Part shown: positions 61,043-64,000 of the stretch, in pieces
Position numbering within the stretch: position 1 is the first letter of the stretch
How the letters are laid out: the number at the start of each line of letters is the position of its first letter
Assembly (NCBI RefSeq): GCF_002899455.1
Contig: NZ_PPFB01000001.1
Location: forward strand, 4,061,001-4,125,000
Direction: 5' to 3'
DNA: 64,000 nucleotides
Source of the DNA: Streptomyces sp. DH-12
GTDB taxonomy: Bacteria; Actinomycetota; Actinomycetes; Streptomycetales; Streptomycetaceae
Position numbers and translations under genes: made by a program
Notes under the pieces: model-generated
The model's input: the letters and a program-made list of their open reading frames with translations, nothing else
Told to the model about the DNA's origin: nothing
Database searches by the model: none

Positions 61043-62698
61043 GTGAACTTCACGCGCTGGAGCGCCCGGCTCCCCGGAACACAGCGCCGCGCCGCAGCGC
61101 GGACCGAGCAGGCGGCTTCCCCGGACCGGCGGGGAGAGGGCTCCGTGCCCGCGGCCCGCGCCGAGCGGTTCACCGACGGGGACGGGCCCGCGCCGGCCGT
61201 CGACGAGCTGGGGGTGCGCGAGGTCCTGGACCGCGTCCCCTGCCTCGTCGCCCTGGTGCACGGCCCCGACCACCGCATCGCCTACCTCAACGACGCCTAT
61301 ACGGCCGCGTTCGGCATCCGCCCCGTCGGCGCGCCCGCGCGGGGAGCGCTCCCGGAGCTGGACGAACTGGGCCTGCTGCCCCTCCTCGACCAGGTCCTGC
61401 GCAGCGGCAAGCCCCGCACGGTGAAATCGCGCAAGGCCCCCGACGGGCGCTCGTACACGTTCACCTGCACGCCCGCCGGCGAGGGCGACGGCCGTGGGGT
61501 GCTGATCTTCGCCACCGACGTCACCGACCACGCGGAAGCCGCCGAGCGGCTGCGCGCCAGCGAACGGCAGCAGCGCGAGACCGCCGTCACCCTCCAGCGC
61601 TCCCTGCTCCCGCAGGAGCTGGAGGAGCCCGACGACCTGCGGGTCGCCGCGACCTACCACCCCGGCGGCACCGAGGCGGCCGTCGGCGGCGACTGGTACG
61701 ACGTCATCACCCTCGGCGGCGGCCGTACCGCCCTGGTCATCGGCGACGTGATGGGCCGGGGCGTGCGCGCCGCCGCCGTCATGGGCCAACTGCGCACGGC
61801 CGTACGGGCGTACGCGCGCCTCGACCTCCCGCCGCACGAGGTGCTCCAACTGCTCGACGGTCTCGCCATGGAGATCGACGCCAACCAGATCGCCACCTGC
61901 GTCTACGCCGTCCACGACCCCAACGAGGGCCGCCTGGTCTACGCCTCCGCGGGGCACCTCCCCATCCTGGTGCGCGACGAGAACGGCACCGTCCTGCGCG
62001 CCGACGAACCGACCGGCCCCCCGCTCGGCACCGGCGGCTGGATGCACGCCTCCGGCTCCGTGCCGCTCGGCCCCGGCTCCACCGCCGTCCTCTACACCGA
62101 CGGCCTCGTCGAGCGCCGTGACGAGGACCTGGACGAGGGCATCGCCGCCCTGGAGCGCGCCCTGGCCGGAGCCACCGGCGGTCCCCAGGTCGTCTGCGAC
62201 CGCCTGGTCCGTTCGGCCGGCGTCACCCCCGACCACGACGACGACGTGGCCGTCCTGGTCCTCCAGCACCCCGCGCGTTCGGGCGTGGAGAGCGAGCTGT
62301 TCCGCAACGCCGCCCTGGAACTGCTCGGCGGGGTCGAGGCGGCCCCCCGCGCGCGTGCCTTCGCGTCCGGCGTCCTGACGAGCTGGCGCTTCCCGTCCGA
62401 GCTGCACGATCTGGGCGTGCTGGCCACCAGCGAACTGGTCGCCAACTCCCTCCAGCACGGCACGCCCCCGATGCGCCTGCGCCTGCGCCGCACCGACCGC
62501 CGTCTGATCATCGAGGTCACCGACGGCGACGACCACCTGCCCAGGCGCCGCCGCGCGGAGCCCGGTGACGAGTCCGGCCGGGGCATCGCCATCGTCGCGA
62601 CGATCGCCTCGGCGTGGGGCAGCAGGCGCACGCCGGGCGGCGGCAAGGCCGTCTGGTGCGAGTTCCTGCTGCCGAAGACCATCGGCGCCGGCGTGTGA
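61043..62698 (+). CDS. SpoIIE-type phosphatase with PAS and ATPase domains
   Basis: This 551-residue protein has a PAS-like sensor domain (about 45-160), a short coiled coil with RASERQQRETAVTLQRSLLP, a PP2C/SpoIIE phosphatase (GGTEAAVGGDWYDVI, GDVMGRGVRAA, DGLVERRDEDLDEGI, DHDDDVAVLVL), and a C-terminal HATPase_c anti-sigma-kinase-like domain (VLATSELVANSLQHGT, EVTDGDDHLPRRRR, SGRGIAIVATIA). This type controls sigma factors by partner switching. It starts at a GTG after AAGGA. Adjacent NDH-2 is co-directional, 169 bases away. Confidence 0.93.
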   Translation: MNFTRWSARLPGTQRRAAARTEQAASPDRRGEGSVPAARAERFTDGDGPAPAVDELGVREVLDRVPCLVALVHGPDHRIAYLNDAYTAAFGIRPVGAPARGALPELDELGLLPLLDQVLRSGKPRTVKSRKAPDGRSYTFTCTPAGEGDGRGVLIFATDVTDHAEAAERLRASERQQRETAVTLQRSLLPQELEEPDDLRVAATYHPGGTEAAVGGDWYDVITLGGGRTALVIGDVMGRGVRAAAVMGQLRTAVRAYARLDLPPHEVLQLLDGLAMEIDANQIATCVYAVHDPNEGRLVYASAGHLPILVRDENGTVLRADEPTGPPLGTGGWMHASGSVPLGPGSTAVLYTDGLVERRDEDLDEGIAALERALAGATGGPQVVCDRLVRSAGVTPDHDDDVAVLVLQHPARSGVESELFRNAALELLGGVEAAPRARAFASGVLTSWRFPSELHDLGVLATSELVANSLQHGTPPMRLRLRRTDRRLIIEVTDGDDHLPRRRRAEPGDESGRGIAIVATIASAWGSRRTPGGGKAVWCEFLLPKTIGAGV

Positions 62699-62707
62699 CG
62701 CGCACGG

Positions 62708-63988
62708 TCAGGCGGGCGCCGGGGCCTGCTCCGCGCCTCCCTGCGCCACGATCCGGCTGCCCGCGGCCGCCGGGTGGTCCTGCACGGCGGTGAGCTGCCG
62801 CCCGAGCCGCAGGGCCAGCACGGTGATGCCCAGCGAGAACAGCAGGAACACCACGATGTACGGCGCGTGCAGCGAGGCTGCCATCGGTCCGCCTACCGCG
62901 GGCCCCACCGCCAGCGCGAGCTGCTTCACCAGGGCGAAGGCCGAGTTGTACTGACCGGCCATCCCGGCCGGCGCGAGGTCCGCGACCAGCGGCGCCAGCG
63001 TCGGCGACAGCAGCGCCTCCCCGAGCCCGAACAGCGCGTACGTCGAGACGAACGCGGCCGTCGCCATCTCCTGGCTGCCGCCGCCGAGCCCCGCGTACCC
63101 GGCCACGGCCCACGCCACGGCCCAGATCAGACCCACGGACGCGATGACGCGCGACCGCTTGCGCCGCTCCACGAAGCGGAGCACCGCGAACTGCGCGACG
63201 ACGATCATCAGTGTGTTCGCCGCCAGCGCCGTCCCCAGCGCGGAGGTGGAGATCCCGGCGGCCTCGACGCCGTACGCGCTCAGGCCCGACTCGAACTGGC
63301 CGTAGCAGGCGAAGAACAGCACGAAGCCCAGTACGCACAGCTGCACCATGGCCCGGTTGCCCAGCAGCTGCTTCCAGCCGCCCTTGACCGACTGCGCCGA
63401 GGCGCCGCCGATCCGCGGCGAGCGCGGCATCCGCACCGTCACCATCACCAGGACCAGCAGCGCGAACATCACCGCTTCGAGGGAGAAGAGGAGCGTGAAG
63501 GAGCCCGCTTCGGTCGGGTCGACGAGGTGACCGCCGATGAGCCCGCCGACGCCGAGCCCGAGGTTCTGCAGGAAGAACTGCATGGCGAACGCGCGCGACC
63601 GGGTCTCCGGACCGGAGCACTCCACGATCATCGTGGCCAGGGCCGGCTGCATGACCGCCTGCCCGGCGCCGAGCGCCGCCGCCGACAGCAGCACGGTCGC
63701 CGCGCTCGCCGACAGTCCCAGGCACAGCGCGCCGATCGCGGCGGTGAGCAGGGCGGCGAGCAGCACCGGAAGGGGACCGCGCCGGACGATCGCCCGTCCG
63801 GCCAGCGGCAGCACGATCAGCGCGGCCACGGCGAAGACGGCGAGGACGAGCCCCGCCGTCACCGACCCCAGCCCGCGCACCTGCGCCACGTAGACGTACA
63901 GGTACGGGACCGTGAAGCCCAGCCCGAAAGCGCTGAGTGCGTTGCCCACGTGGATCCGGCGCATCGCTGCGCCCATCGCCCTGGTCAC
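62708..63988 (-). CDS. MFS transporter
   Basis: The protein has 426 residues with 12 predicted TM helices and a central cytoplasmic loop (MPRSPRIGGASAQSVKGGWKQ). Features of drug- or metabolite-efflux MFS proteins are seen: GLGFTVPYLYVYVAQVRGLGSVTAGL at the front, LPLAGRAIVRRGPLPVLL after helix 2, GAGQAVMQPALATMIVECSGPETRSRAFAMQFF. The GTG at 63988 was chosen because GAGG lies 5 bases upstream; a GTG at 63994 overlaps that site. The substrate is unknown. Convergent with the phosphatase gene, 9 bases apart. Confidence 0.9.
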   Translation of the reverse strand: MTRAMGAAMRRIHVGNALSAFGLGFTVPYLYVYVAQVRGLGSVTAGLVLAVFAVAALIVLPLAGRAIVRRGPLPVLLAALLTAAIGALCLGLSASAATVLLSAAALGAGQAVMQPALATMIVECSGPETRSRAFAMQFFLQNLGLGVGGLIGGHLVDPTEAGSFTLLFSLEAVMFALLVLVMVTVRMPRSPRIGGASAQSVKGGWKQLLGNRAMVQLCVLGFVLFFACYGQFESGLSAYGVEAAGISTSALGTALAANTLMIVVAQFAVLRFVERRKRSRVIASVGLIWAVAWAVAGYAGLGGGSQEMATAAFVSTYALFGLGEALLSPTLAPLVADLAPAGMAGQYNSAFALVKQLALAVGPAVGGPMAASLHAPYIVVFLLFSLGITVLALRLGRQLTAVQDHPAAAGSRIVAQGGAEQAPAPA

Positions 63989-64000
63989 ATTCACCTCTCT

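Overview
The window is high-GC actinobacterial DNA with GTG starts, 4-bp start/stop overlaps and gene content typical of the conserved Streptomyces chromosome core. BldC, an Lsr2 paralogue, DUF3073, DUF6274, valine dehydrogenase and a sporulation-associated regulator occur together here, and the order recalls the S. coelicolor SCO4064-SCO4121 interval. That synteny is from memory, not from a search. I see no transposase, phage gene, integrase or CRISPR array, and no abrupt change in base use.

Layout. 1-7.1 kb: a truncated CopD-type copper protein, a small membrane protein, a secreted ALF-repeat protein, a large helicase-associated protein without a helicase motor, and a VapBC-like toxin-antitoxin pair. 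7.3-16.1 kb: tRNA-Ser, the small SRP RNA, dnaX, purD, a membrane protein resembling a degenerate M48 peptidase, a dimethylformamidase-like protein, purC and tRNA-Gly. 16.1-20.7 kb: a leftward cassette of ABC ATPase, permease, histidine kinase and response regulator, two more tRNA-Gly genes and lsrL. 21-30 kb: purS-purQ-purL, an ArsR-like regulator with a palindromic operator, an M23 peptidase, a mycothiol-dependent enzyme, a META-domain lipoprotein, purF and purM. 30-39 kb: DUF3073, vdh, bldC behind a long leader, DUF6274, hrpA and a Glu-Asp-Phe tRNA cluster. 39-48.5 kb: a membrane metallophosphoesterase, a small zincin, a lipoprotein, a DEAD-box helicase with an RGD-rich tail, tRNA-Lys, a NarL-type two-component pair, a domain-swapped RibD-like protein and initiator tRNA. 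48.5-64 kb: an M23 hydrolase under a predicted c-di-AMP riboswitch, a PrsW protease, trmB, lhgO, a sporulation-associated regulator, a degenerate asparagine-synthetase-like protein, a TetR regulator, NDH-2, a SpoIIE-type phosphatase and an MFS transporter.

How the genes work together. purD, purC, purS/Q/L, purF and purM supply PurF, PurD, PurL, PurM and PurC of de novo IMP synthesis, in four separate blocks. Information-processing genes (dnaX, SRP RNA, ten tRNAs, two RNA helicases, trmB) are interleaved with development and envelope genes (bldC, lsrL, M23 peptidases). The most testable unexplained signals are the ArsR-type operator-promoter, an evenly spaced GTAG/CTAC array before purS, a leaderless 16-codon ORF beside DUF6274, the c-di-AMP leader, and three enzymes whose expected catalytic motif is missing or whose domain order is reversed.
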